Shown here: positions 15,323-24,426 of the stretch, in pieces | Layout of the letters: each line of letters begins with the position of its first letter | How positions within the stretch are numbered: the stretch's first letter is position 1 | Assembly: GCA_036511855.1 (NCBI GenBank) | Contig: DATCBN010000081.1 | Span: forward strand, 1-43,306 | Length of the DNA: 43,306 bases | From: Candidatus Eremiobacteraceae bacterium | GTDB lineage: Bacteria; Vulcanimicrobiota; Vulcanimicrobiia; Eremiobacterales; Eremiobacteraceae | Direction of reading: 5' to 3' | Program-made: the position numbers and the translations under genes | Notes under the pieces: model-generated | What the model saw: the letters and a program-made list of their open reading frames with translations, nothing else | Database searches by the model: none | Told to the model about the DNA's origin: nothing

Positions 15323-17116
15323 TCATCCTCTCCCCGTAGCCCCAAGCCCACGCAAGCGCAGCGCGAGCGCATTGTATTCTTCGCGCAAGGCGATAGGCAC
15401 GGTAAGTCCTTCGGTCAGGAGCGAATTCATTTCAACGTCAACACTCGAAAGCCTCCGCTCCAGGCGTCTTCGGTCGAAGCGGTCCAGCACGCGCGAGAGG
15501 CGCCGCTCGTCGTCTTCGGCGCTCATCGGCGGCGCCGCAAGCGCGAGTCTGGCGAGTTCTGCGCTGCTATCATCATCGGCGAAGACGCTCAGCGGATTGA
15601 GCCCTTGCTCGACCTCGTCGCGCCGTTCGAGCAATCGGGCGAACGCGTCGCGGAATTGGGATTGCTCGAGGTCGGCCGGCGCGACGCGCGCGGCGGCCGC
15701 GCCGATGAGGGAAGGCCGCGCCAGAATGATCTGCAGCAATTCGCGTTCGACCGACGGCGGATCCGGCGCGCTGCGCGGGCGCGCGCGAACGGGCGCCTCG
15801 TCGGCGGCACGTTGTGGCGATGCGTTGGCTGCGCCGTGCGGCGTCGGTGAAAAGCGCGCGTGGCGAAGCGCGGATTCGTCTATGTCCAGCCGCCGCGCCA
15901 TCGCCTTCACATATTGATCGCGTTCGATGGGATCGCGCACGTGCGCGATGACTTGCATCGCCTCGCGCGCGACCTCGCTTTTGCTCGCGAACGCAAGGGC
16001 GATCCGGCTGCACGCCATCTCGATTTTGAAATCCACCCACGGCGTCGAAGCGGCGAGCAGCGCCGCGAAGGACGCGGTGCCGCCGGCGAGCACGATTTCG
16101 TCCGGATCTTTACCGTCGGGGAGGCTGACGACGCGCACAGACAATCCTTCCTCGATCAACATGTCGATGCTGCGCGCGGCGGCGGTCTGCCCGGCGGCAT
16201 CTCCGTCGAAGCACAGATAGAGATTGGCGGCGACGCGCCGGAGTTCGCGCGCCTGCTCTGGTGTGAACGCCGTGCCGAGGCTCGCGACGGCATTGCCGAA
16301 GCCGGCTTGATGAAGGGCGATCGCGTCGAGGTAGCCTTCGACCACGATCAACGCGCCCTCGGCAGCAGCGGCGCGCCGGGCGACGTTGAGGGCGTAGACG
16401 TGCTTGCCTTTGGTATACGCGGGCGTGCTGGGCGTGTTGATGTATTTGGGCTGTTCGTCTCCGAGCGCGCGTCCGCCGAACGCCATCACTTCGCCGGTGA
16501 GATTGTAGACGGGCAGCATCAGCCGGTTGCGGAAAAAATCATAGTGCCCATCGCCGCGCTCGCGCGCGCGCACGAGACCGGCGGTGATCGCACTGCCGAT
16601 ATCGACGCCGCCTTTTTCTAGCGCGAGCTTCAGTCCGTCCCACGCATCCGGCGCGAAGCCGATGCCGAACGCGCGCGCGGTGTGCTCTTCGATGCCACGC
16701 TGCTCGAGATACGCTTGGGCCATCGGGCTCGCGCGCAACGCGGCGGCGAAAAACGCTTGCGCGGCGGCGTTGGCTTCGTAGATGCCTTCGCGTTCGCTGC
16801 GGCGGCGTTGCGCACCGGGCGACTCGTCGATGACGATGCCCGCGCGGCCCGCCAACATCCGCACGGCAGTGGGAAAATCCGCGTTCTCGTGACGCTGCAC
16901 GAATTTGAAGAGATCGCCGCCCGCGTCGCAACCGTAGCAATGCCACACGCCCTTTTCGGCGTTCACCGAAAACGACGGCGTGCGCTCGGCATGAAACGGA
17001 CATAGCCCGACGTATTCGCGGCCCTGCTTCTTCAGCGTGACGTACTGGCTCACGTATCCGAGCAGGTCCACTTTGGCGCTGATCTCTGCGAGGACGGCGC
17101 GATCAAACCCGGGCAT
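15323..17116 (-). CDS. dnaG: DNA primase
   Basis: 597 residues, normal for DnaG. Residues 38-66 hold the zinc-binding domain, with Cys-Pro-Phe-His and, 16 residues later, Cys-Tyr-Gly-Cys. The RNA-polymerase domain follows, including FRNRLMLPVYN and GEVMAFGGRALG. The TOPRIM motifs are LIVVEGYLDAIALHQAG (catalytic Glu) and YLCFDGDAAGQTAA (DGD). The C-terminal 190 residues are the DnaB-interacting region. DnaG makes RNA primers at the replication fork. It is upstream of and co-oriented with rpoD. The gap to dgt holds two strong palindromes. Confidence 0.96.
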   Translation of the reverse strand: MPGFDRAVLAEISAKVDLLGYVSQYVTLKKQGREYVGLCPFHAERTPSFSVNAEKGVWHCYGCDAGGDLFKFVQRHENADFPTAVRMLAGRAGIVIDESPGAQRRRSEREGIYEANAAAQAFFAAALRASPMAQAYLEQRGIEEHTARAFGIGFAPDAWDGLKLALEKGGVDIGSAITAGLVRARERGDGHYDFFRNRLMLPVYNLTGEVMAFGGRALGDEQPKYINTPSTPAYTKGKHVYALNVARRAAAAEGALIVVEGYLDAIALHQAGFGNAVASLGTAFTPEQARELRRVAANLYLCFDGDAAGQTAAARSIDMLIEEGLSVRVVSLPDGKDPDEIVLAGGTASFAALLAASTPWVDFKIEMACSRIALAFASKSEVAREAMQVIAHVRDPIERDQYVKAMARRLDIDESALRHARFSPTPHGAANASPQRAADEAPVRARPRSAPDPPSVERELLQIILARPSLIGAAAARVAPADLEQSQFRDAFARLLERRDEVEQGLNPLSVFADDDSSAELARLALAAPPMSAEDDERRLSRVLDRFDRRRLERRLSSVDVEMNSLLTEGLTVPIALREEYNALALRLRGLGATGRG

Positions 17117-17132
17117 TGCCTATGCCTGCTCT

Positions 17133-17181
17133 GTGGGGCCGACCTTTATGGTCGGCCAGCGGCGAGCCGGAGCTCGCCGCT
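17133..17181. repeat. Double-hairpin intergenic repeat between dgt and dnaG
   Basis: Hairpin 1: GGCCGACC (17137-17144), loop TTTAT, GGTCGGCC (17150-17157). Hairpin 2 follows directly: AGCGGCGAGC (17158-17167), loop CGGA, GCTCGCCGCT (17172-17181). The first is a relative of the hairpin at 39232-39252, sharing TGTGGGGCCGA and the TTTAT loop. There is no T-run, so it does not look like a simple terminator. Confidence 0.85.
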
Positions 17182-17196
17182 TCAGAGGATGTAAAA

Positions 17197-18279
17197 TCAG
17201 ACATCCCATTCCTTCGGCAGCAGCAGCTCGAGCGGATCGACGAACAGCTCCTTGAATTTCTTGATCGCGTAGCGATCGGTGAATCCGGCGACGTAGTCGC
17301 ACACGCGGCGGACGAGCGGATCCTCAGGCGGCAATGCGCTCGTGAACTCCTCGGGCATTTCGGCCGGATGCTCCATGTAGTATGCGAACAGCTTCTTGAC
17401 GATGTTCTGCGCCTTCGGTTCCTCGGTCTTCGCTTCCGCATTGAGATACACGCGTTCGTACATGTATTCTTTGATGGTCTCGACCGCTGAGAGCACTTTG
17501 TCCGAAAGCCGGATCTCGTTCTTGTCGCGGCACGCGGCGATCATGTCCTCGACGACCGTCTGTACGCGAATGCTGCCGCGCGACCCGAGGACGCGCAGCG
17601 CCGATTGCGGCAGGTCTTCTTGAGAGATGACGCCCGCGCGAATCGCGTCGTCGATGTCGTGGTTGATATACGCCAGGCGATCGGCATAGCGCACGATCTG
17701 ACCCTCGAGCGTGTAGGGAAGGTCTTGCCAACCCGCCAGTGCGCCCTTGTTCTTGCTGTGCTTGGCGATGCCGTCGAGCACTTCTTCGGTGAGGTTCAGC
17801 CCCGCCGCATCGTGCCGGTGCTCGAGATACATGACGACCCGCATGCTCTGTTGGGAATGGATGAACTTGAAGCCCGGTTCGTACTGGGCGCCGATTTCGG
17901 TGAGCGCCGATTCGCCTGCATGTCCGAACGGCGAATGCCCGAGATCGTGACCGAGCGCCGTGGCTTCGGCGAGATCTTCGTTGAGCATCAGCCCGCGCGC
18001 GATCGAGCGCGCTAGCTGCATGACCTCGATCGAATGGGTGAGACGCGTGCGATAGTGATCGCCCAGCGGCGACAGGAACACTTGGGTCTTGTGCATCAGC
18101 CGCCGGAAGGCTTTGCTGTGGACGATGCGATCGCGGTCGCGTTGATAGCAAGTGCGGATGGGATCTTCGGGTTCGGGCGAGCGCCGGCCGCGCGAGTTCT
18201 TGGCAAGCGCCGCGTGCGGCGAAAGCGTGGCGGCTTCGCGCGCTTCGAGTTCTTCGCGGATGGAGAGCGTTTTTGTCAT
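17197..18279 (-). CDS. dgt: Deoxyguanosinetriphosphate triphosphohydrolase-like protein (dNTPase)
   Basis: 360 residues. The HD-fold dNTPase signature is complete: DPIRTCYQRDRDRIVHSKAF, RLMHKTQVFL, HYRTRLTHSIEVMQLARSIA, LAEATALGHDLGHSPFGHAG and later YADRLAYINHDIDDA. These enzymes cleave dNTPs to deoxynucleoside plus triphosphate and help control dNTP pools. Length and lack of extra insertions place it with the shorter type-2 Dgt-like group, not E. coli Dgt (505 aa). The ATG at 18279 has AGGAGC upstream; 24 more in-frame residues upstream are not conserved. It is transcribed toward dnaG and rpoD. Confidence 0.93.
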   Translation of the reverse strand: MTKTLSIREELEAREAATLSPHAALAKNSRGRRSPEPEDPIRTCYQRDRDRIVHSKAFRRLMHKTQVFLSPLGDHYRTRLTHSIEVMQLARSIARGLMLNEDLAEATALGHDLGHSPFGHAGESALTEIGAQYEPGFKFIHSQQSMRVVMYLEHRHDAAGLNLTEEVLDGIAKHSKNKGALAGWQDLPYTLEGQIVRYADRLAYINHDIDDAIRAGVISQEDLPQSALRVLGSRGSIRVQTVVEDMIAACRDKNEIRLSDKVLSAVETIKEYMYERVYLNAEAKTEEPKAQNIVKKLFAYYMEHPAEMPEEFTSALPPEDPLVRRVCDYVAGFTDRYAIKKFKELFVDPLELLLPKEWDV

Positions 18280-18393
18280 TGCTCCTGATCGGTTTACTTT
18301 TCGGAGTTGGGACTCAGATTCCGGACGCGTTCGGCGCAGACCCTCTCTCACGCGTCGTGAGCTAGACGGCAGGTCACGGATGGAGTTGATTAG

Positions 18394-19647
18394 TCAGTCA
18401 GAACCCATTATTAGATCGATGACCACAAGGCTCTTGGCTCGGATATCTAGCCAGTCGCCCGACTTAGCTGACGCAAGGCCGGCGCGGGCGACTGCGAGGC
18501 CGGGTATATCCGTGTCGAGATCGGAAACTTCCCCGATCCGCGCTCTAAGTCTGGAATCGTCGGCGGTATCCCGGTCACTGCTCGCGTTGCGAAAGATCAG
18601 CGCAGCGGCTTCTCCGAGATTCACGCGTCGTTGCCGGTCCTTATCGTTTGTCTTCCCGTACGTAGCCATATCGGTGTAGAGGGCGTCGAAACGTTGGTCC
18701 TTCGCAAATGCCATTGCCTGCGCGGGAACGGAAAACTGTGCCCTAGCAGCCGCCAACGCGGCGAGTGCGCCGGCGTCCGTCGTCGTTGACTTCAGCGAGG
18801 CGAACAAATCATCGATGAATCGTTGCGCGTCGCGCTGACCCAGCAGCGCCGGCACGTCGAGCATCTGCGACGCTGTGATTGAGGCTACGCCGCGGCGACC
18901 GTCGGCAATACCGCCCGTTCCGTACGTGATCGCCGGGAATGCAGGCTCGGTGAATACGCCCGCGAGGCGATTCGATAAATCTGCTTGATACGACTCCAGA
19001 TCCGTCTCATTGAGACTCGGCACAGGCGAGGCTCCCGGCGCCGGTGACGCAAGTATTTTCGAGAGGGGTTGAGGCTGGGATGCAGCGGCAATCGCGCTCC
19101 CACCGGGAGGCACGATGGACGAAAAGCGACCCGCGTACGAGAGGTGACCCGCCAACCACGTCGGATGAATCGATTGCAGATCGCCTGCCAAGAAGTCCAC
19201 CCTTGCGGCATCGGTGTCGATCGACGCCATCCCCGCCTCCACGATCCACCATTGCTCCGGATTCGGCGGAGCAGTCAACATGTACGGCTCGATGAATGCG
19301 GAGCCCCACAGCTCCCGGTCGACGCCGCTTTCATCGCCGCGGTCAATAAATGGCCTGAGCGTTTCCAGCTTCGATAGTAGTCCTGAGAACTTCTTGGCGT
19401 CGCGTCCGCCTCCGAGAAGTTGTTCCGTAGCGGTTAAATCGGCGATCGAGCGGCTACGCAGCAACGCGATCGCGAAGATTTGTGGCCGCTCGAGGCCAAA
19501 CATGATTCGCTCTGCCGAACGCCCCTGCTCGAATAGAGCGCGCTCGGATGCCGTCGGCACTATTGGTGAGGCCGTGGGTACCGCAATGCTCGACGACGGC
19601 GAGCTCATCGCCGCCACCATCAGCGCCGCTAGAGCTAGGGGAGCCAC
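18394..19647 (-). CDS. Secreted protein of unknown function
   Basis: 417 residues, not recognised. The GTG at 19647 is followed by a signal-peptide-like hydrophobic N-terminus (LALAALMVAAMSS) and a Ser/Pro/Thr-rich spacer. The rest is a soluble, mostly helical region. Possible landmarks are ERIMFGLERPQIFAIALLRS and PNPEQWWIVEAGM. Two stretches have a processed or surface-protein look (Pro/Ala/Ser-rich near residue 200). The start lies 4 bases after the ppdK stop, so the two may be cotranscribed. Codon use is less GC-rich than in ppdK or dnaG, hinting at a faster-evolving or acquired gene. No catalytic motif was found. Confidence 0.75.
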   Translation of the reverse strand: MAPLALAALMVAAMSSPSSSIAVPTASPIVPTASERALFEQGRSAERIMFGLERPQIFAIALLRSRSIADLTATEQLLGGGRDAKKFSGLLSKLETLRPFIDRGDESGVDRELWGSAFIEPYMLTAPPNPEQWWIVEAGMASIDTDAARVDFLAGDLQSIHPTWLAGHLSYAGRFSSIVPPGGSAIAAASQPQPLSKILASPAPGASPVPSLNETDLESYQADLSNRLAGVFTEPAFPAITYGTGGIADGRRGVASITASQMLDVPALLGQRDAQRFIDDLFASLKSTTTDAGALAALAAARAQFSVPAQAMAFAKDQRFDALYTDMATYGKTNDKDRQRRVNLGEAAALIFRNASSDRDTADDSRLRARIGEVSDLDTDIPGLAVARAGLASAKSGDWLDIRAKSLVVIDLIMGSD

Positions 19648-19650
19648 GCC

Positions 19651-22600
19651 TCAATCCTGATCCGCGGATTTCTTCTTCGCGCCTTTTTCGTGTTCGGCGC
19701 GTTCGCGCAGCACCACTTGAGACGCCGCGAGACGGGCGACCGGCACTCGGAACGGCGAACAGGAGACGTAGTCCAGACCTAGGTCGTGGCAGAACGCGAC
19801 CGACGACGGGTCGCCGCCGTGCTCGCCGCAGATCCCGATCTTGATGTCCGGACGTGTCGAACGGCCGCGCTCCATGGCCATGCGCATCATCTCGCCCACC
19901 CCGTCCTGATCGATGACTTGGAACGGGTCTTCGCGCAAGATCTTCTTCTCGAGATACGCGGGGATGAACGACCCTTCGGCGTCGTCGCGCGAATACCCGA
20001 AGACGGTCTGCGTGAGATCGTTCGTGCCGAACGAGAAGAACTCGGCGTGGTCGGCGATGCGGTGCGCCACGATACACGCTCGCGGCAGCTCGATCATGGT
20101 GCCGACTTGATACGGCAGCTTCACGCCGGCTTCTTTGATGATGCGCTCCGCTTCTTTCACGACGAGCCCGCGCACCGCGATCATTTCCGTGACGGTGCCG
20201 ACACCTGGGATCATGATGAACGGACGCGCGTCGATCTTCTCTTTGCGCAGCTCCACCGCCGCTTCGACGATGGCGCGCACCTGCATCTGATAGATCTCCG
20301 GGTAGACGATGCCGAGCCGGCACACGCGCAGGCCGAGCATGGGATTGCTCTCATGCAGCGCGCGAACCCGGCGCAAGATCTTGTCTTTTTTCGCGAGCAG
20401 CGACGCGTCGGATTTGTTGAGGCGCATTTCGGTGGTTTCGACGAGCAGGTCTTCGAGCGACGGTAGGAACTCGTGCAGCGGCGGATCGAGAAGCCGGATG
20501 GTGACCGGCAAACCTTTCATCGCCTTGAGAATGCCCTTGAAGTCGTCGCGTTGCATGGGCAAGAGCTGCTCGAGGCACTTGCGCCGCGAATCCGGCGTCT
20601 CCGCCATGATCATCTCTTGCACGACCGGAAGGCGTTCCGGCTGCATGAACATGTGCTCCGTGCGGCACAGACCGATTCCCTCGGCGCCGAAATCGCGCGC
20701 TTTTTGCGCATCCTCGGGAGTGTCGGCGTTCGCCCACACGCCGAGCCGCTTGTATTCGTCGGCCCACTGCAAGACGTGCTGGAATTGCGGCGACATCCTC
20801 GCCGCCTGCATCGGCAGCTCTTCGAGATAGACGTTGCCGGTGGTGCCGTCGATCGTGATCGGATCGCCCTCGTGGACGATGACGCTCGAGCCCTTGATCG
20901 CGAATTGACGCGCACGCAGGTCGATCAAGATCGATTCGCAGCCGACGATGGCCGGCTTGCCCATGCCGCGGGCGACGACGGCGGCGTGCGACGTGGCGCC
21001 GCCCTGCGACGTGAGGATTCCCTCGGCGGCGTACATGCCGTGCACGTCGTCTGGCGTGGTCATGGGGCGCACGAGCACGCAGCGTTTGTTCTGTCGTTTG
21101 TATTCCACAGCGGTGTCCGGTTCGAACACCACGACGCCCGCCGCCGCCCCGGGCGACGCGTTGAGACCGCGAGTGACCGCTTTGGCTTTGATCTTGTCGT
21201 CGAGCTGCGCGTGCAGCAACGCTTGAATCGAGGCGGGATCGATGCGGAGCACAGCCTCTTCGCGGGTGATCTGATGTTCTTTCACCATGTCGGCGGCGAT
21301 CTGAATCGCCGCGGCGGCGCTTCGTTTCCCCGAACGGCATTGAAGGATGAAGAGGCGGCCGCGCTCGACGGTGAACTCGATGTCCTGCATGTCGTGGTAG
21401 TGCTTTTCGAGCGTGGACGCGAACTCGAGGAATTGCTTGAAGAGCTTTGGATTGCGCCGGTCGAGCTCGGTGATCTTCATCGGCGTGCGCGATCCGGAAA
21501 CCACGTCCTCGCCCTGCGCGTTGGGCAAGAACTCGCCGTACAGCTTTTTCTCGCCGGTCGACGGATTGCGCGTGAACGCCACGCCGGTGCCCGAGTCCTC
21601 GCCCATGTTGCCGAAGACCATGGTGACGATATTGACCGCGGTGCCCCACCAGTCGGGGATGCGTTCGTGCTTGCGATATTCTTGCGCGCGTTTGGAGTTC
21701 CACGAGTTGAAGACCGCGTCGACAGCCATCCGCAACTGCGAGTAGACGTCTTCGGGGAAATCCTTTTTGGTATGATGGCGGACGAGCGCCTTGAATTCGC
21801 TCGTCATATTGCGAAACGCGAGCGCGGTGAGTTCCGAGTCGGACGCGACGCGCGCTTTTGCGACGTACCGTTCGATGACTTCCTCGAACGGATCGCGCTT
21901 CATCCCGAGCACCACGGTCGCGAACATCTGCACGAAACGCCGGTAGGCATCCCACGCGAACTTGTCGTTCTTCGTGAGGACGACAAGCGCGTTGCACGTG
22001 CGGTTGTTCAATCCGAGGTTGAGAACGGTGTCCATCATGCCCGGCATGCTCACGCGTGCGCCGGAGCGCACGGATACGAGCAGCGGATTCGTCTCGCCGC
22101 CAAATTCCTTGCCTGTCTTGCGCTCGAGCTCGGCGATCCGGCGATGGATCTCTTCTTCAAGTCCGGATGGGAATTGACGGCCGAGCTCCATGTAGCGCCG
22201 GCAGACTTCAGTCGTGATCGTGAATCCCGGCGGCACCGGCAACCCGATGCGCGTCATCTCGCCTAACCCTGCGCCCTTGCCGCCGAGTATGTCGCGCAGA
22301 TCGGCGCCCGATTCTTCGAACGTGTACGTCATCTTGCCGAGGTGCAGCTTGGTGGGCGGATCCGGCTTCTTGTGAGTGCGGTTCCGCGGCGACGGAAGTT
22401 TCGGCATCGGCTTGCGCTCGATGTAACCGAGCGGCGGTATCAGATCGATGACGGGTACGGCTGCCACAACGGCCGCCTCGCCGTTGACTGCAACCGCTTC
22501 GACGACCGGAGGCGCCGCTGCCGATTTGCCGTTGCCGCCCTTGTGCGCGGCCGCGATCTTACCGGCCGGCGCTTTGGCGGCGACAATTTTGCGTGCTCCG

Positions 22601-22767
22601 GCAGCCTTCAGGGATTCCGCTTTGACGATCACGCCTTTTTTTGCGGGCTTGAGGGGCTTCTGAGGTGCGACGGATTTCGGGGCCGGTCGCGCCGGCATGG
22701 CCGCTTTTCCGGCTGCCTTTTTAAGGATTGTCTTCTTCGCATTTGCGGTTGTCTTGCCGGTCTTCAA
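19651..22767 (-). CDS. ppdK: Pyruvate phosphate dikinase with basic Ala/Lys/Pro N-terminal extension
   Basis: Converts pyruvate, ATP and phosphate to PEP, AMP and pyrophosphate, reversibly. The core starts near MTYTFEESGADLRDILGGKG. Visible landmarks: nucleotide-binding GGKGAGLGEMTRIGLPVPPG, the phospho-His loop GGATSHAAVVARGMGKPA (swivelling domain), and the PEP-binding barrel ending GICGEHGGDPSSVAF, with the catalytic Cys in SCSPFRVPVARL. All key residues are intact. About 145 residues precede the core and are rich in Lys, Ala and Pro (KKAAGKAAMPARPAPK and similar), unlike normal PPDK. Start: TTG 22767 with GAGG upstream; GTG 22782 or TTG 22821 are alternatives, all retaining the extension. 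Confidence 0.93.
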   Translation of the reverse strand: MKTGKTTANAKKTILKKAAGKAAMPARPAPKSVAPQKPLKPAKKGVIVKAESLKAAGARKIVAAKAPAGKIAAAHKGGNGKSAAAPPVVEAVAVNGEAAVVAAVPVIDLIPPLGYIERKPMPKLPSPRNRTHKKPDPPTKLHLGKMTYTFEESGADLRDILGGKGAGLGEMTRIGLPVPPGFTITTEVCRRYMELGRQFPSGLEEEIHRRIAELERKTGKEFGGETNPLLVSVRSGARVSMPGMMDTVLNLGLNNRTCNALVVLTKNDKFAWDAYRRFVQMFATVVLGMKRDPFEEVIERYVAKARVASDSELTALAFRNMTSEFKALVRHHTKKDFPEDVYSQLRMAVDAVFNSWNSKRAQEYRKHERIPDWWGTAVNIVTMVFGNMGEDSGTGVAFTRNPSTGEKKLYGEFLPNAQGEDVVSGSRTPMKITELDRRNPKLFKQFLEFASTLEKHYHDMQDIEFTVERGRLFILQCRSGKRSAAAAIQIAADMVKEHQITREEAVLRIDPASIQALLHAQLDDKIKAKAVTRGLNASPGAAAGVVVFEPDTAVEYKRQNKRCVLVRPMTTPDDVHGMYAAEGILTSQGGATSHAAVVARGMGKPAIVGCESILIDLRARQFAIKGSSVIVHEGDPITIDGTTGNVYLEELPMQAARMSPQFQHVLQWADEYKRLGVWANADTPEDAQKARDFGAEGIGLCRTEHMFMQPERLPVVQEMIMAETPDSRRKCLEQLLPMQRDDFKGILKAMKGLPVTIRLLDPPLHEFLPSLEDLLVETTEMRLNKSDASLLAKKDKILRRVRALHESNPMLGLRVCRLGIVYPEIYQMQVRAIVEAAVELRKEKIDARPFIMIPGVGTVTEMIAVRGLVVKEAERIIKEAGVKLPYQVGTMIELPRACIVAHRIADHAEFFSFGTNDLTQTVFGYSRDDAEGSFIPAYLEKKILREDPFQVIDQDGVGEMMRMAMERGRSTRPDIKIGICGEHGGDPSSVAFCHDLGLDYVSCSPFRVPVARLAASQVVLRERAEHEKGAKKKSADQD

Positions 22768-23093
22768 ACGATGGTTCCTCACCCGAGAGTGCCGACCAAC
22801 AAAACAGCCGGGACGCCGCAAAATCGGGGTCCACGGCCATTTTTGGACGCACTATTCCTGGTAAGCCGCATACGCCGGGGGTCTAGAGAACCCTTTTTGC
22901 GGTCTAATCGCGCAATGGGCAAGCGATGCTTGCCCTAGTACGAGGGAAAGCATCGCCTGCCCAAACGTGAAACCCTGAGGCTTAAAACTAAGTACGAATA
23001 CTTGAGTCTTTCGCCAGGAGGCGGGTAGGCCGACAACTAAGAAATAAAGAGTGATGCCAATGGCTGTATCCCATTCGGAGGCACTTTTCTCAG
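22768..23093. other. Divergent intergenic region between ppdK and the Lrp gene
   Basis: About 325 bases between divergent genes. It must hold both promoters, but no strong -35/-10 pair was recognised. It carries a palindromic repeat at 22915-22961, listed separately. A GGAGG at 23076-23080 serves the Lrp start. A short open frame on the minus strand (23106-22852) lacks any family likeness or ribosome-binding site. Confidence 0.6.
22915..22961. repeat. Palindromic intergenic repeat, one perfect and one decayed copy
   Basis: GGGCAAGC (22917-22924), GAT, GCTTGCCC (22928-22935) is perfect. It is followed by a decayed second unit, GGGAAAGC (22944-22951), ATC, then GCCTGCCC with two mispairs. On the minus strand the perfect unit is identical over 21 bases to the repeat at 39176-39196. 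Confidence 0.8.
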
Positions 23094-23552
23094 ATGTTAA
23101 TGACAATTGGTGAGAAGAACTCGGTGCTGGACGACATCGACGCCAAAATCCTCGAAGAGGTCCGCGTCGACGCGCGCATCAGCTACCGGGATTTGGCCGA
23201 AAAGGTCGACTTAAGCGCGAACGCGGTGGCCGATCGCTTGCGCAGACTCGTGAAGTCCGGCGTGATCACGGGTTTCCATGCAGCCGTCGACAACGTCGCG
23301 GCCGGCCGAGGCATGCTCGCGCTTATCGACCTGAAGCTCGGCGCGAGTCAGACCCGGGCCGGTTTTGAAGAAGCGCTGCGCGGCATTCCCGGCGTTTTGA
23401 GCGCCATGCTCATGACCGGAAAGTCGGACTATCAACTGAGGGTTGCGTGCCGCGACGCCGCGGATCTCGACGCTCTCATCGGCACGCTGCGCGAACGAGC
23501 GGGCGCCGTCGACACGTATAGCCATGTCGTGCTTCGCGAGATCGTCTTCTAG
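23094..23552 (+). CDS. Lrp/AsnC-family transcriptional regulator
   Basis: 152 residues. N-terminal winged helix-turn-helix: LDDIDAKILEEVRVDARISY, then DLAEKVDLSANAVADRLRRL. The C-terminal RAM/AsnC ligand-binding domain runs from about residue 75 (LALIDLKLGASQTRAGFEEA) to VLREIVF. Lrp-type proteins sense amino acids or related effectors. The gene precedes phaB1 by 72 bases on the same strand, so it may be read through into, or regulate, the PHA cluster; that is inference. Start: ATG 23094 with GGAGG upstream; a second ATG two codons later is equally possible. Confidence 0.9.
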   Translation: MLMTIGEKNSVLDDIDAKILEEVRVDARISYRDLAEKVDLSANAVADRLRRLVKSGVITGFHAAVDNVAAGRGMLALIDLKLGASQTRAGFEEALRGIPGVLSAMLMTGKSDYQLRVACRDAADLDALIGTLRERAGAVDTYSHVVLREIVF

Positions 23553-23624
23553 CGAGCGTACTTGTCCTAGGATGCGGCGCGCGCCGAGCGGAATCCGCGG
23601 CTTCCACCTGTGAAAGGGGGCCGC

Positions 23625-24365
23625 ATGTTCAAGGATCGCGTCGCAATCGTCACCGGAGGCACGCGCGGTATCGGCGCTGCCATCACTTCGTTGCTCGCGC
23701 GCAGCGGCGCCCACGTCGCCGCAGGCTACGCGCGCGACCGCACGCGCGCCGAAGAATTGCAGAAAACTCTGACCGCGGCCGGCGCATCGGTTTCGGTTCA
23801 TCAAGGCAACGTCGGCGACGCGGACGACTGCAAGCGGGTGGTCGACGAAGTGCTTCGCGAGCGCGGCCACGTCGATTTCTTGATCAACAACGCGGGCATC
23901 ACCATCGACAAGACCGTCCGGAAGATGACGGTTGAAGATTGGCACAACGTCCTGCGCGCAAATCTTTCCGGCGCGTTTTACATGACGAAAGCGCTGCTCG
24001 AGCACATGATCGAGCGCAAATTCGGCCGCATCGTCAACATCAGCTCGGTGATCGGCGAGACCGGCAATGTCGGGCAGGCGAATTACGCGGCGTCGAAATC
24101 CGGTCTCTTCGGCTTCTCCAAGAGTCTGGCGCTTGAGATGGCGCGCAAAGGAATCACCGTTAATTGCGTGGCGCCGGGGTTCATCGGCACGGAGATGGTG
24201 GAAGCGATTCCTAAAGCCGTGCTCGATACTGTCATCGAAAAAATACCCATGCACCGGCTCGGTACGCCGGACGAAGTGGCGCGCGTCGTCCGCTTCTTGC
24301 TGGAAGACGAGTCGGGATACATCACCGGTGCCGTTTACACCGTGAACGGCGGCCTTGATATGTGA
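23625..24365 (+). CDS. phaB: Acetoacetyl-CoA reductase (first PhaB paralogue)
   Basis: Short-chain dehydrogenase/reductase of about 246 residues. NADP-binding TGGTRGIG near the N-terminus, NNAG motif in FLINNAGITIDKTVRKMTVE, catalytic Ser in NISSVIGETGNVGQANYAAS with Tyr-x-x-x-Lys, and C-terminal YITGAVYTVNGGLDM. GITIDKTxRKM and GxTGNxGQxNY are typical of PhaB/FabG enzymes that reduce acetoacetyl-CoA to (R)-3-hydroxybutyryl-CoA. ATG 23625 has GAAAGGGGG upstream and is preferred to GTG 23610, which lies before that site. PhaB rather than FabG is chosen because phaC and a phasin are nearby; FabG activity cannot be excluded. Confidence 0.85.
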   Translation: MFKDRVAIVTGGTRGIGAAITSLLARSGAHVAAGYARDRTRAEELQKTLTAAGASVSVHQGNVGDADDCKRVVDEVLRERGHVDFLINNAGITIDKTVRKMTVEDWHNVLRANLSGAFYMTKALLEHMIERKFGRIVNISSVIGETGNVGQANYAASKSGLFGFSKSLALEMARKGITVNCVAPGFIGTEMVEAIPKAVLDTVIEKIPMHRLGTPDEVARVVRFLLEDESGYITGAVYTVNGGLDM

Positions 24366-24426
24366 TCCTTTGTTACATCGCCGGTCGACAAAAGTCGTCG
24401 GGCGCCGAAATATTCGACCATTCCTC

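Noticed and set aside
18347-18361. Hairpin CTCACG-CGT-CGTGAG upstream of dgt
   Set aside because: Only a 6-bp stem, no T-run, and no relation to the repeat family; probably chance.
22852-23106. Short minus-strand frame between ppdK and the Lrp gene
   Set aside because: It overlaps a palindromic repeat, has no ribosome-binding site or family match, and crosses the Lrp start.
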